Source: Trogon surrucura (lineage: Eukaryota; Chordata; Aves; Trogoniformes; Trogonidae). From it: a DNA stretch of 64,000 nucleotides. The position numbers were made by a program, and so were the translations under genes. The notes under the pieces are model-generated. The model had not been told where the DNA came from and did not search any database. It worked only from the letters and a program-made list of their open reading frames with translations. The stretch spans positions 5,300,561 to 5,364,560 of the forward strand of contig CM036619.1 in assembly GCA_020746105.1 (NCBI GenBank), written 5' to 3'. This document shows, in pieces, positions 25,201 through 38,541 of the stretch; within the stretch, counting starts at the first letter, position 1; each line of letters opens with the position of its first letter.

Positions 25201-28200
25201 AAAAAGGCTATTTTCAAAATGAATCATGACTGCCTTTGTACACTGCCCAGCACAGCTTCTGTTTTTCACTTTGGTGACTCGGAGCAAATTAAGTTTGGAA
25301 GCCCCAAATTTTAACTTTTTAATATAATTCAATGCGTAGTGCTCCTATTGAGCCAAAGGATGTCCAAGAGCAGATCCATGAGAACTTGCAAATTTGAAAG
25401 AGTTATGATGCGGATTTAGAAGAGATTTCTTTCAGGCCAAGAGGAACACAGGAGTTGCTTATTTCAACAGAAGTGTAAAACTGCAGAAGCTGCTAACGTT
25501 TGCCCTAGATCACTAGGCAGGGGAATATTCAAGACCTTTTAGGCTTAGAAGGAGATTTTTTTAACTATACTTATCAACCTAAATAAAATCCTGCTATATG
25601 AAGAATTACTGGTTTCAAATTGTAAATTTTAAGATATTCAAGTGCGAGGATTTAATAACGAAGTTTACTTCTAGTTTTATTGCGTTGCACAGAAACTTAA
25701 AACCAAGTTTGTGCCTGTTAAGACATAGGTGCTTTTTTGACTGTAACCTTTCAGGATGATTTTTACTTAGTGTCATGCCTGCGGAATACCCTACGTAGCA
25801 CATCTCGTCCGATCAGGAGCTTAGTGATGCGCTTCAGTGCCTGGGAAAAGCATACAGCAGGTGGGAAAAGCAATCTGGGAAGTCAGATCATCTGGAAAAC
25901 TAGCAGTGATCTGATTTTAGTTCAGAAATGTCAGGTTATTCTTAATTTTTAGGTGCTGTGGCATTTGCCTGTTGATGAGATTATGGAAAATTCATTTTCG
26001 TGTGTCGGACACTTTTTCCCTTATGGGCCACTTGCGATTGTTCATTGCATTTTCATGAGATAAAAGCCATTAGTAAGAGAAGAATGTTGAAATTTATTAG
26101 GCGTACGTCCACATTTTGAAGATCGTATGTATTGGAATGATTAATTTTCTTTGCTGTTAATTGCAAAAATCCATTTGAATTTAACTGGCTTTTTGTTCCA
26201 ATTTGGCAGTGCATCTGTGTGTGATGACTGGCACAAGCGGTTTTGAACCTACAAATCAAATTGACTAACAAACATTTAATCCCAGGGAGATCTTTTTCTT
26301 CCTGAAGACTTTGTTTTCCCCACTAGTAATTGCTATCAGTGCTTTAAAAAATGTTCTCTTTAAATGAAGTATTATGCATGTTTTTGCTCATAGAGAATTA
26401 AGAAAAAAAATTATTTTTCACTACTTTTGCCTGTGAATTCCAATTTAGTAGAGAAGAGGAGATTGACTGCATTTTTTCCTGCTCACTAAGTACTTTAACT
26501 TTCCACTAATTCTGGATGAATGAGTTAGCAACCATATTTGTTGCATGTTATTGGGTGGGTACAGGAAAGTAAGATATGTGAAACTAAAATCAGCAAAGTA
26601 ATTCTCAAAGGAAGCTTTTTTAAAAAACAATTATTAAAACCAAAATGTAAGGTTATATGTACAGTGAGTCAAAGTTTCCCTGGTTTGTTTTTTTGAGGAC
26701 ATCCCTCCTCCTCAGTTTTTTTTTTTTTCCTTTCTGTTGTTGCTATCCTACCTAAGAAAGCAAACCAAATAAGGCCATTTTTCATCTAAAAAATTCCTCA
26801 GGATAGACCCAAATTAGGTGTTTTTTTCAGTAGACTTCAGTTTTTTACCCACCCTAGGTGTCATACACGGTGGAGAATACTTTAAATTATACCATGGAAA
26901 GTATGTTAAAGGCATCCGTATATAATGACAAAATGCTTTGTAGTGGACTGTTTTATCGGATAGTTTAAGCTTTAATTCTCTAAATACTTGGGCAGGTTCT
27001 CGAAATGCTTGGGCAGTGAGTAATTTTACACCTAGAAGAACTCATCACATTATTCCCATATGTAACTTCCAGGCTTGGGGCATTGCTAGGCATTGATCTG
27101 TGAACCTGGAGCCCAAAGCCCTTGTCATAGCTCTGCTACCATATTCCTTGGAATAAGTTTTCAAATTCCTGTATTTTTTGCTTCTGTCTGCATAAATTTC
27201 CAGGTTGGGCTTGGGTTTTGTTGGTGGGTTTTTTTTTCTTCCCCCCTTAGACCTTGCATAGCTCTTTTGACTCCTGGCTGCCTTTTATGAAAGAAAACTG
27301 TCTTTTGTCTGGTCTGAGAGAAACGCAGCAGAGGTCTTTGCAGCAAAGGTGAATGCACTTTGACAGAAAGGTTTTAATGATGCAGCAATCTTCATGGTAA
27401 GAACTATTTAATAATTGTATAGCGTCGGTGTGACGTTATCAGAGTTGTGTCTTGATAGGCCTCCTTAATAAACAAAGGGTATCCAGATCTCAAGTCCTCA
27501 TGGAGTTTTGCTGATGTTTGCAAAGGAAAATTCTAACACAGGGTGTCAAAAACTTCCCAAATTTTGCTCCAAGAAAGCAGGAGCACAGCAATAAAGCACT
27601 TTTCTGCCCGCTCCTTATTCTATACCTTATCCTGCGAGACCAGCTCTTCTCTCGTTTTATTGGAAAAATTGCTTTTGCCCTTACATTTCTTGCAGGAACA
27701 TTGACCTTTAGAAAGTCTCCCACTGCTTCCCCAATTTATAAATCATCCTTTGACAGTGTAGTTCTTTCTACTCCATTTGGAAATGGAAACGAGGGAGATC
27801 TGTGGAGACAGATTCTGAAGGAGGCCTGTAATAAAATCAGAATTAAGAACAGAAGAAGTCTCACACTTTAGGTAATTCTTCTTCCTCGGGGATGCTCATT
27901 CAAGCATCTTATCCTGGTGCACATTGAACCTGAGTTGTCTTGGACTGTTTTGTTGGCTGTCTGCAGTCTAACTCTGCAGCAAAGCTATCACAAAAGGTAT
28001 TACTTTAAGCTGTTTATTTTACTGTTTCTATCCGTATCAAATTCTTTCCTGACATACTGGTAGAGCTTATCTCGTCTGCACTGTTGCTGTCCGTAGTAAA
28101 AATCATTTCTATGCCTACGGTTTTGCCGATTCTTCCTCTCCTAGGAGGTGAGTTGGCAGAATAGGAGTTGGAAGTGGAAATATGCATCTCAAGAATCAGT

Positions 28201-29041
28201 TCTTCCTGAAATATGATAGAAACCACACACAGCTGACTGCTTGAGTACAGGGGATATAGGAGCGAAAAGGGCGAGGAGCGGTGGTGCTGCACCATGCGTC
28301 ATATACTGCCCGTGGGAGCAGCAGGTGGCTGTGTCCAAATCTTGGCTTTTGGCTCACCCTCGCCTCCTTCGGCATTTTTTCTGCTTTAACTTTTACCATC
28401 AAACTTAATTAAGTTTGATAGATTTATCAAATTAGTTTCAATCGAGTCGCTTCGTCTCCAGGGCTTAAATCAAGGTGCCTGCATCACTTTAGGAAATCAG
28501 GAACACCAAAATTATATGTGTTACGTAAACTGTTCACTGGTGATAGGTTACTTTTTCCTTCAATTTGACATCCATTCTTTCCTCTGACTTTTAAGGTGAC
28601 AGGTTCTGAGTGAAAATAGGATGTTTCCAAACAATGTTATCTGAGAGCAAGATCTGGTAGGCTGCTGCTTTAGCATCGGCATGTTCTGACTGTGAAACAG
28701 CTTCCTTCTTCATTCAGAACCTTAATGAGTGACTTTGTGATTTTTGCTGCCTCCTTAGGTCACCTACATCTGCAGCCAAGCCCAATGTTCAGACACTAGT
28801 GTGACAGTCCCCTAAAACACTGCGATGTCGTGGGCTCATGATGCTCAGGAAGGAAGCAAGAGAGAGAAAATAAGCGGTCGCAGGTTTCAACAGAAATTAA
28901 GCGTGTGGGAAGGACTCACAGAGTCTTCGTAACATATTTCGAAATGAAAAAAATGTGTATTGCAATAAAAGGAAGTATTGTATGACTTTCATATCACAAA
29001 AGCAGTTCTCACGTAGAAACTGGGGGTTGCCCAAATTTAAG

Positions 29042-29067
29042 ATGTAGCTTGCAAATGTAGCTTGCAA
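29042..29067. repeat. 13-bp perfect tandem pair
   Basis: The word ATGTAGCTTGCAA is repeated twice head-to-tail, a small local duplication. Confidence 0.8.
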
Positions 29068-31377
29068 ATTCTAAACCAGGAGGGCTGTTAGCAAAGGTGC
29101 CAGTTCTGCAGTTAATTAAGCAGTGCTAGAGAGGTGGTCGAGGACAGCTGGTTTTATTAGGGGTTCACAAGATCTTAAAGCAGTCCTGCTATGCGGTGAA
29201 ATTATTTGTTCAGTATTGATTTAAGAGATTTACCTGGGCAGTACCGTGGAGTCCTTTAAGAGGCAGAGAAAGATTTCTCCTCTCTGAATGAGAAAGGGCT
29301 TCAAGTTGGAGACTTCCCTCCTGCAAAGAGTCACAGGCAGAGAGAAAAAGGAGGAGAAACTCAGCCAGCCCCTGGAGCTCAGATGGGAACAGACTGAGTC
29401 CGTGTTGCATTCAGAAAAGCTGTATAAAAAGGGAGACACTCAGAAAGAAGAGCAGTCGGGGAAAGCAGCAAGACGAGTTTCAACCTCTGTTTTCATTCTT
29501 TCTCATCCAGTCGTCCTGAGCAAGCTCTGTTTAAAGTAAATTTCTAGTTCATATTGTAGGAAAACGTGGTGTTGCTAGTAATTCTGTAAGCAATTCTGAG
29601 GGTTGTGTCCTGCCTCATGTCTGTATTTGTAATCATATTTGTCCTTGCTTTCCCTCCTAGCTCTTAGAGCAGATTGGGCTTTTATTAATTACTACAACAT
29701 ATTCTCGCAAGTTTAGAATTTGCTGTAGTCATATTCTATCCACGAAAAAGTCTTAAAATACTGGAAACCTGTATAAAACGGGCAGTATTTCAAACAGCAA
29801 ACTCGTCTGCGCAGCTGCTTGAATGTGTGGAGAAAGAGGTTGGGTGTCTTGGCTGAGTTTCTCTTCAAAATTGAAGGTTAGCAGCCACTGCGTACAGCTG
29901 TGGCACGAACGTGTGCTTTGAAATTTGGTTTTGCCACTTTATGGGTTCACATTCAACCAATCGTTTCTCATCAGAGCATTTCTCAGCTGTGAGATTGATG
30001 TCTTGAGTGGGGATTTTTGCTGTACACCTGTGTTTCACTTGTACACCTTGTTCAGGAAGCTTGGCACTAAGTCCAGCCTTTGCAATGTAAAAAATAGGGG
30101 GATTCTTCAAACATTAAAAGAAGATCTAGTTTTCTTCTTTGCAGGACTCTCAGGGAGTGCAGTACCACTTCCAGATTCATTCTAAGGTCATTAGCAGTTA
30201 GGGAGATGATAATGCAACAGATGTACAAAGTTCTTTGGCGACGTGTGCAAAAATGGTTTGGAGATTTTATTTTAAAATCAGAAACTTCCCAAATATTGAT
30301 TTACTCAGCTTTAGGCTACGGTACTGTGGTAGCTGGCCTCCCTCATCCTGAGTTTATATACTACAATTTTTATATCAGTGATAGGTACTCTGCTTTTAAC
30401 TATGTCCTGACACCTTTTTGAGTAAAGGAGAACAGATGTGCCTGCAGTGCTACTGAAGCCTCATGTCCAGAAGTGGGACTTTTAGAGACCTGGAATGTTT
30501 CTTACCGAGCAAAGCTGTGCAACTGCAGTAAAAGCAAAAGGAAAAGAAAAAAGAGAATAAGGGAAAAAAAAACCCCAAACAACAAACCCAAATCTTCTCT
30601 TCACATGTATTTTATTGAAGTTGAAGCCATAGTAATGTGATTTTCACTTTGGAATGGGAATTCCAAAAATAGCCGTTAATGTTTGAGAGTTTTTTGAGCA
30701 AAACCTTTTCTGCAGGATTGCTGTGTACAGACCTAAACTGAGACCTCTGTGCATCTGAATTCCAAGAAAACATCACTACTAAGGGAAGTTTTGTTTGCAG
30801 AACGAGAGTGGAAGGTGCACGGTTTGTTAACAAGATACGTGTGCTATTTCATTCTGGAAACTTAAAATGATGTTACCTGGAGTAAGCATCAGTAGAAGTT
30901 AAACAATGGGCCTACAAAGTCAAGGGATGGACCATAAACATGGGAGTTGGTTGAGTCTCTTTTTTGTTTAATGTGTGCTGGTTTTAGGAGGCATCAAATA
31001 AAGTGCTTGTCCTGGTTCCCAAAGCAAATAACAAAATATTCCTGCTCATAAAATATATATGAATTATAAATACATTTTTGTACTCATCCCCGTGCATGTT
31101 CCGTTATATTGTGTGTTCATCATCTATTTTTTATTATTTTTGCTTTAAATTTGTCAGTGTTTGTACTCCCAGGAAATGTGTGCTCTTGCAAAGGGAAAAA
31201 GAAAAAAAAAAGTTTTCAAATGTTGACGGCAATTGGAATGGATGAGATATACATTAATAATGAAATTTATTTATTTTTTTTTATTCCTTGGTTTCAGACC
31301 ACAAATTTTACTGGGGATTTTGGTAGCAAAGGGAATGGATAGTTCTGAAGTTGAGCAATCTTGCCCAGGGCTCCGAT

Positions 31378-31396
31378 ATAGAATCATAGAATGGTC
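31378..31396 (-). mobile_element. possible CR1 3' tail remnant, minus strand
   Basis: A short match to the inverted CR1 tail (ATAGAATCATAGAATGG). The sequence beyond it does not continue as CR1 3' UTR. It could be an extremely truncated insertion or chance. Confidence 0.4.
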
Positions 31397-31399
31397 ATG

Positions 31400-33411
31400 T
31401 AAGTAGAGGGATCTGGAGACACAAACCAGGTGGTTCTTGTACACAGTAATTCAGTCTTTTCTAAGCTACGCGTCAACTCCTTCAGTCCAAGCCTTTGTGA
31501 CTTGCTAAGATGGAAGAGTGTGGCTGTGAATGCCCCTGGCTTTGAAGCAAATGTCAAATACAACCACAGTTGTAAAAAGAATAATTGCAAAAAAAAACCC
31601 CCATGCCCATTTATCAGTATGGGATGTCAAAGGGAAAGCAGTGAATCTGCGTATGTGCTGGCAGGTTTGCATAGGACAGACACAGGGATTACTGCAGAAT
31701 GCAGTCTGTTCTTTGCCTCCTAAGTTGTCAGAAAGGGAAAAGATAAAGAAATCATATTTTCATTATGTAGCAGTCCAGTTCTTAACACTTCTGATATAAG
31801 CCAAATATCCAGTAGAGGCTCGGTTTTATTGCAGCGCTCGAGCCATTCAGACCTGCTGCAAATTGCGTCATTTATGTGAAGGGTGAGATGGCTTAGAGAA
31901 AATGCTATCTGCTTTCATATTAAAAAATTTATTTTCAGAAGACCTGGAAAAAGAAAGTGTCATTTCAGTGTCTTTTCTGAAATATAAATTTGTAACAATA
32001 TTTTTAATTATGACACATTTTAAGTGACACTCTTTTACAGCCTAACAATGCCGGTGGATGCTTCCCCTGGTGATACATTTTTTTCTGGGGAAACACATAT
32101 TTCAGCAAATTTTTTTTCAAGTAATTTGGTAATCTCGGCTCCTGAAATAAGAATATGCTCTCTGCTCTACAGGTTTGGAAGTCATTAGTTATGGAGGGTC
32201 AGCTGGCTTGTGTAGATAAAGCAGAGGTTAAAAATGATGTTCTATTATTTCAAAATATGATGGTCTGTTATGTGTATTGTATGAAGTCTAAGAGTTTGTA
32301 AAATACCCACATAGTCTCAGTTGGAATAATCCCATAGTGAATTGCAGGATGCTGGACCAGTGACTTGAAGCTGTTATTTACTGGTAGGATGAGAGAACGC
32401 TTAATCAGTGGTTTTTATTTTGCATTGTTTTCAAGAATTCCCCTTGGAAGAAAAAAAAGGAAAATAGAAAATGTTGAATTGACAATAATATGTCACAAGG
32501 TGGAAAAGCAGTTTAGAGCTACTGATGTGAAATGCAACGGGATGCTGTTGATGGGTAGTTTGTGTTTAGTGCACGTGAACAAATTGCCATTAACTTACTC
32601 TAGGATGTTGAGGGAAGAAGTCTCTGGTCTCCTGTACATTGTCAGAAAGGTCACCATCAATCACCATGGAAGGGAAATTATCAATAGAAAGTTCTGTAAG
32701 GTTTTTTTTTTTTCCAGATTCAAGGAGAATATTGGCAAACGTGACCTCACTTTGAAGCTCTGCTTTCAGAAAAATTGACCTGCTTATACTAGACTCCTGC
32801 TGTAATGAGCAGTTGTAGCATTTTCTTTAAGACTGCTTTAAAAAATGTCGGAATTGCATTTATTTAGTAAAATAACAGAACTACGTGAATTGATACTGAA
32901 ATATTTATCGTAGTTCTTGGTAATATGGGTCTAAATAAATGGGATTTTGTTATGATGACATGACAAAATGCAAATCAGATCTTTAAAAAGCTTAAATCGG
33001 AGAGACACATAATTGCAGTAAAATGTGTTGATAATAAATACTTCTAAAAGAATCCCTAAATCAATATAGGAGGTGTATCACTGATAATTAACAGAAGATA
33101 TCTAGTGGTAATACCAGCACAGGAGGAGATACCTGTCTGGAAGTTAGCAGAGGAAATGTTTCAAGCCCCACATTTTGCCCCTAGTTTTTCTGTTGGTGTT
33201 ACAGTGAAACCTTCAACATAGATTTAGAAAATTGTTTTTTATTGTCGACATGCCATTTTTAAAAAAATTTCGCATGACACGTTACTTTTTCAAAATAGTG
33301 ATTTTCTTTTTTCTTTCGAACCATGAGTGAAAGAGTAAAACTGAACACAAAAGTCACTGCGACCTATAAGCTGGACTTTCAGACGGTGTTTCAGATCTTC
33401 AGTTAGATCTT
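31400..33411. other. unique AT-rich DNA, no gene seen
   Basis: About 2 kb without a recognised repeat. A 137-codon open frame at 32,365-32,778 has no recognisable domain and is treated as chance. T-rich and A-rich runs are short. Confidence 0.5.
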
Positions 33412-33533
33412 TGTTCAAGGCCAGGTTGGACGGAGCAACCTGGTCCAGTGGGAGGTGTCCCTGCCCATGGCAAGGAGGTTGAAGTAGATCATCTTTAAGG
33501 TCCCTTCCAACCCAAACCATTCTATGATTCTGA
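33412..33533 (+). mobile_element. CR1 LINE 3' end, about 120 bp, plus strand
   Basis: A short 3' CR1 fragment. It starts at the ORF2 end (TTCAAGGCCAGGTTGGA, encoding FKARLD-like residues), runs through CTGGTCCAGTGGGAGG, TGCCCATGGCA and GATCATCTTTAAGGTCCC, and ends in the tail ATTCTATGATTCTGA. The 3' UTR type matches the copy at 46,945 and differs from that at 16,846. Confidence 0.93.
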
Positions 33534-34296
33534 ACCAACTCTGTTATCTCCCATTCTGGTTTCAGACACTTTAGAACACAAAAATGCCACAAAACCTTTT
33601 ATTTGCATTCGTGTGGTGTTATCTTTGCTTTATCTTACCAGAGAGCTCTGTGCAAATGCTGCTGAGATGTATCCCCCGGCCCACGCTGTAACATCACGTG
33701 GGAGCAAAATTGCCGTGTGCATGTTTTGGGCAAGAAAAGCAGGCATGAAGTGGAACGAAACCATAGCTGTCGTAAACCTGGTGGTCTGGGTAGAAAGAGG
33801 TCCAGGACTCCTGTGTCCTGTTACAGAGCAAACCTCTCTTACCTTACCATTACACACAGCTATTGTGAGCCAAATTACAAGTTTTGTTTCAAGCGTGGAA
33901 CTGAAAGTCTTTTTTATTAAAATCCATTCAACATGCCTAAAATACAGCGTATATTTTACGGAAATTCTGTAGACGCACACGGAAGCCAGCTTTGGCAAAG
34001 TTCTCTCAAGTTCATGACTTGCTGTTGTTCAGCCAGATTGACTATTCCGATATGGGTCTGAGTGATACTTCTCTCTCTTTCATAAAGGAAAGGGGAGGAG
34101 AATAGAAAAGACACGGGGATGCATTTTTCCCTGCCTATAGCTTCCTGCAACCTTGCTAAATCTCTTTCTCTCCTATCTACTGTAGACTTTAACCACGCAT
34201 TTTCATTACGTACATCTTTGTTATTTAATCACAGTTGCTACAGCCATGTCAGGAAAGGAAACATGGTCGGCTTTGGAGCTTGATGAGCTTAAATTT

Positions 34297-34350
34297 AAAA
34301 AAAAAAAAAAAAAAAAGAAAGAAGAAAGATGAAAGATGGAGATGAAAGAT
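34297..34350. repeat. poly(A) run plus GA-rich tract
   Basis: Twenty uninterrupted A bases (34,297-34,316), then repeated GAAAGA/GATGAAA words. No retrocopy body was recognised upstream, so it is called a simple repeat. Confidence 0.75.
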
Positions 34351-35945
34351 GCTTCAGTTTTTTTATATTAATGTGGTTACCTTTTTTTTTTAAATATATT
34401 AACTAGATTTGACCAAGGACACGAGGTGACATTTCAAGACATGTAGGGAGATTAATTTATTTTTTTCTTGGTGGGCAGGGATGGAGAGCAGCAGTTGAAA
34501 AGTAAAGCAAGTTTTGTCCTCCTAACAGCATAAAGAGTGCTGGATTTAGTGGCTAGAAGATGTCTGCTTTCTTCTTTATTATGAGAATTGGTGGAGTTCT
34601 GCTCTTTGGCATTCATTTTTCAAGAAGCTGTTCAGAACGTTATGGTTTTAGGACCTCTTATTGTCAAATCTGATTGAAATAATAAAAAGTATTTTTTAAA
34701 AAAAAGGTTAGAAAGGGGCAAATTAATTTGTAGACCACGTGCTTGAAAAAAATGTTGTTTCGTTATGAAACCTGGTACACATGATCAAGTCTGAGACCGA
34801 TGCATAGGAATTTTTGCTTTTTTTCTCTGCAAGCATTGTCATCAAACTTAACAGGATTGTCTCCATAATTTTCCCCAGCCAATCAAATAGCAGAAACATT
34901 ATTTTTTTATAAATGTCACACTGTTACAAAATTACTTTCTGTCAGTTGGTTTTCCCCTGGAACTAATTTTTATAGAACAGGGAGAAGTACTAAATTGTAT
35001 AATTTTTTGGATCTGAACAGGATTTGTTACAGCAGGGTGATAACCATATGCTTTTAAACAGATGGGTATCATTTATTTTCTTTGGGCCTGCTTTCTTCCA
35101 TCACAGAACACTTAATGAAAAATACAACTGTTTTTCAGTAAAATCTTTCTTCCTACCCATCCTGACGAGATATTACCATCTTGTATGAGAATCAAACCGC
35201 TATCACGGGTCACTCTAGCAAGTATTGAGTCATAAAATTCTTTATACTTTTGCTAATCCAAGGAAGGATTATTGTTAGCATTTTAATGGTCTTGAAGTGT
35301 CTTAAACTGTTGTCACTTCTATTTTGCTGCAGTTTTTTGCTCCGGGTAAAGGAAAGAATTGGGAACAGAAAGAAATATGTCTAGAGATGGGCCATTGTTG
35401 TTGACCTCCGAAATTTTTGACCAAAACTTTCCCTGATGCAGTTTTAACCTCTGAAATTCCAGCTGGTGTAGTTGGCATTTTCTTATGACTGTCAGTGAAA
35501 ATACACTGACCTTCTTGGCATTTTACTTGAGTATTTGTCCATTTTTACTTTGGCAAGGTGAAGATGATAAAAATTACTGCTGTGCTTATGAGCACTCCGG
35601 AATAAAAGTATGGAAAACACACAACTGGGACCCAATACTCACGGCTTTTCATAGACTTCCTCTGACCTGCCCGTGTGATGGGAAGCCTGGTGCTGAACAG
35701 CCTCCCCTCTAAAACTCTTGCCTGAAGATACTTAGCACTTCACTCAGTTTTCACTAACAAGAAGTTAAACTTTCCCTTCCTTATGCAAGCTCCGCTGAGT
35801 CTAGGAGACCTGTGCTTATGATGTGAAACTAGAAGAATTCCTGTTCACTCTGTTCTTCAAAGTGTGAATAACATTTTACAAAAGCAAGACAAAATGGTTT
35901 TCTTTCTTCTCACTTTTGTCTGAATTTCCATCTCAGCAAGGAGTC

Positions 35946-35981
35946 TGCAGTTTCTAAAATCTTTGCAGTTTCTGAAGTCTC
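35946..35981. repeat. 18-bp imperfect tandem pair
   Basis: TGCAGTTTCTAAAATCTT is followed directly by a diverged copy, TGCAGTTTCTGAAGTCTC. It is a small local duplication. Confidence 0.7.
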
Positions 35982-36552
35982 TGTGCTCTCGTAAAGCTCT
36001 GCTCATAGGGATGATGTTTGCACAGGCAGGAAGAAGGAGATTCTTAAATAGTTCTGCAATAACTTTCCCCATTTCTCCTTAATAATCTCATGTAAATTTT
36101 GCTCTAAAGTGAATATAGAGCTGCCCTCAGACATTTCCTATGATGACACCTAGGTAATCTCACTTTTTGAACTAGGATATGGCTGCCTATTTGCTATATT
36201 CCTGCTTCTTATTCTTTTTGATCTTCAGTTTCAAACTAACCAGCTGAAAGGTATTTGATATTTTACTAAGAATCTAGATAAGATATGGCATTAAAAAGAA
36301 ATAATATTTCAAGAATGCTTAGCAACTGTCCTGGTGCATATTTGTTTTCTGGTAATGTAGCTGTATTTTTCTATTGTTTCTTTAGAAAATAGAACTACAT
36401 ATCTTTTTATATAGTATTTTGTTTAGGTATGGTGTGTGATGTTGGTTACGACAGCTATATCAACTTGCGTTTTCGTGAGGGTACATAACTGGAAGAGAAG
36501 GCTGTTAGTTGTACACTCAGCTGTTTGACTTACAAAAATATCACTGATCATA

Positions 36553-36830
36553 CAGAATCATAGAAAACATCAGGTTGGGAGATCCAAGCCCCCTGCAGGG
36601 AGCAGGGACATCTCTCACTAGATCAGGTTGCTCAGAGCCCCATCAGCCTGACCTTGAAAGTCTCCAGGAATGGAGCCTCCATCAGCTCTCTGGGCAACCT
36701 GTTCCTGTGTTCCACCTCCCTAACTGTAACAAATTTCTTCCTTATATCCAGTCTAAATCTAGCCTCTTTTAGTATACAACCATTACCCCATGTCCCACCA
36801 CAACTGGCCTACAGAGTTCCTACAAAGCCA
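36553..36830 (-). mobile_element. CR1 LINE, 5'-truncated, minus strand, older subfamily
   Basis: A reverse-oriented CR1 3' piece. It starts with a degraded inverted tail (ACAGAATCATAGAAAACATC) and continues with the 3' UTR type that includes GATCAGGTTGCTCAGAGCCC, then the inverted ORF2 end (CTCTGGGCAACCTGTTCC, TTCTTCCTTATATCCAGTCT, CCATTACCCCATGTCC). It fades out near 36,830. The 3' UTR differs from the other copies here, so it belongs to another subfamily. No open frame is kept. Confidence 0.92.
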
Positions 36831-37894
36831 TTTATTACTCTTTTTAAAATACTCTCATGTGGCAGAGCCGTAATGCACTACATAAAAAGAAACATAAAGC
36901 TGAAGTCTACCAAGAATGAGCGCTACACTCATTCTTTAAAGTGGCCAGCAACCTTTTTCCCATGATTGGGTTGTAAAGAATATAATGTGTGCCACTTTTC
37001 TGCTCTTTCAAACCGCTACATTTTCGAGGTGGAATTGTCGTGTGGCGCTTCTAGTGAATTCTAGCGTCTGTGCTGCTCATCAAACTGATAGTAATCCAGT
37101 TTCTGATATATTGGTATGTCCACCTCATCATTTGAAACTATTATACAAAGTAAAACCATTGTTATCCTTTTGAATGAAAAAAAATATATTCACAGGCATT
37201 AATACCCTCAAGCAAGCGGATAAAGATCAATGAGCAGGAAGCGGTCAAAAAGAAATGTCTAATTTTTCAGGAGGAAGTTGGCAAGAGAAGAGAGAGAAGG
37301 AGAGAGAAGAATCAGTAGATTATGTATTTTGGGGGGTTAGTATTCGGAGGGGTTTTAGTAAGGTTTTTCACATTGCTTTTCAGGAAAATTTAAACTGCAG
37401 AGGCATGATTTAGACTATTGGGCTGCATAGCAAATACACATTGGAAAACCAGCTACAGAAAACAGTTCTGAGCAATTTGTTGTGAGACTGGAAGGATATG
37501 TTGAATGGAGCTTGGCAAAGACTGTTTCTGATAAAGTATTTCCATTACAAACCCAGATGATGGACTAGAAGGCATTCTTTTAAAGTTGCAGAAGCAAGGA
37601 AGCTGGGACAGATTGCAAGTATCTCAGAATACAGAATTAAAATTCGAAATTCATTGAAGAACTGCAGTGAAAAACATAAGAATGCTTACAGAAACAAGGA
37701 CAAACTACCAAGTTTAGGTGGGAGCACTTTGTTGATTCTCTGGTGTGCCTTCCAGCAGGGTACAGACTAATTATAGAGAATTCAGAGTATAGTCATGGTT
37801 ATGATTAGACATCTACGCAGCATGATCTGAGGGAGGAATGAGAGAATTGGGGTAAATTGACAGAAGACCAGGATGTACATAATATGTTACCTCT
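36831..37894. other. unique DNA left of the solo LTR
   Basis: About 1 kb with no gene or known repeat. A GA-rich run is at about 37,284-37,311. The last five bases (37,890-37,894, CCTCT) are the probable left target-site copy of the LTR. Confidence 0.5.
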
Positions 37895-38114
37895 TGTATA
37901 GATTTTGGCAGGGGTAAAGTTAATTTTCTTTGTAGTAATACTGTGCTGTGCTTTGGATTTGTGGTGGAAATGGTGTTGATAACACTGGAATGTGTTTGTT
38001 ATTGCTGAGCAGGATTTACAGAGTCAAGGCCTTTTGTGCTTCTCAGGCTGCCTTGACAGCGAATACGCCGGGGGTGCACAAGGAGTTGGGAGGGGACACA
38101 GCTTGGACTGTGTC

Positions 38115-38224
38115 TATTAAACTTATTAATGTATATATAATTAAACTTATGTAATATGCTTATAGCTTATAAACTTACATATTAAACTTATATAATGTAT
38201 ATATCTTATTAATGTATATAAATA
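38115..38224. repeat. AT-rich degenerate tandem repeat inside the LTR
   Basis: Several imperfect units of the type ATTAAACTTATTAATGTATA and ATTAAACTTATATAATGTAT fill the LTR centre just before the nested CR1. They probably grew from the ATTAAAC word of the LTR itself. Confidence 0.7.
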
Positions 38225-38541
38225 TTTGGGGAGTGGGTGTCAAGAAGAAGGGGCAAGTCTCTTTTCGGTGGTGTCCAGTAATAGGACAAGGAGTAATGGG
38301 TGTGAGCTAGAACACAGGAAGTTCCACCTCATCGTGAGGAGAAACTTCTTCACTGTGAGGGTGACAGAGCCCTGGCACAGGCTGCCCAGGGAGGGTGTGG
38401 AGTCTCCTTCTCTGGAGACTTTCAAACCCGCCTGGACGCCTTCCTGTGTGGCTGCCCTGGGGGGATCTCGCTCTGGCAGGGGGGTTGGACTAGATGATCT
38501 CTAGAGGTCCCTTCCAACCCCCTGACATTCTACGATTCTAC
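38216..38541 (+). mobile_element. CR1 LINE, 5'-truncated, nested in the LTR
   Basis: A plus-strand CR1 of about 325 bp. It starts at TATAAATATTTGGGGAGTGG (the ORF2 YKY block) and runs through the ORF2 end and 3' UTR (GGGTTGGACTAGATGATCTC) to a degraded tail (ATTCTACGATTCTA). It splits the solo LTR between its ATTAAAC word and its GTCTTTATCTCAACC word, so it is younger than the LTR. Its 5' cut point is within a few codons of that of the copy at 58,668. Confidence 0.94.
38226..38504 (+). pseudogene. CR1 ORF2 C-terminal remnant with one-base deletion
   Basis: The frame gives [20 protein letters not shown], then [20 protein letters not shown] and PSLETFK, typical of the CR1 ORF2 end. One A is missing at about 38,424-38,426 compared with the copy at 58,668 (CAAACCCG against CAAAACCCG). 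This shifts the frame, so the normal last residues ([12 protein letters not shown]) are lost and the open frame runs on into the 3' UTR. Confidence 0.85.

Larger units (their letters stand above)
19758..31377. other. unique AT-rich DNA, no gene seen
   Basis: About 11.6 kb with no supported gene and no CR1 or LTR. It holds a poly(T) run at 22,189-22,201, three ACGCGT sites and a 12-bp palindrome at 21,752-21,842, a 13-bp tandem pair at 29,042-29,067, and small purine-rich runs (25,177-25,206). The blocks at about 22,910-23,110 and 24,000-24,500 look compositionally balanced and could be conserved non-coding DNA, but this cannot be shown from one sequence. Confidence 0.5.
33534..36552. other. 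unique AT-rich DNA, no gene seen
   Basis: About 3 kb. It contains a poly(A) run at 34,297-34,316 followed by a GA-rich stretch to about 34,350, and an 18-bp imperfect tandem pair at 35,946-35,981. Open frames on the two strands overlap each other (33,613-33,998) and have no domains. Confidence 0.5.

Noticed and set aside
32365..32778. 137-codon open frame on the plus strand
   Set aside because: No recognisable domain, signal or splice context, and AT-rich lysine/leucine composition. A frame of this length is plausible by chance in 64 kb.
33613..33998. Two frames of about 120 codons on opposite strands
   Set aside because: Mutually overlapping, without domains or support. Treated as chance.
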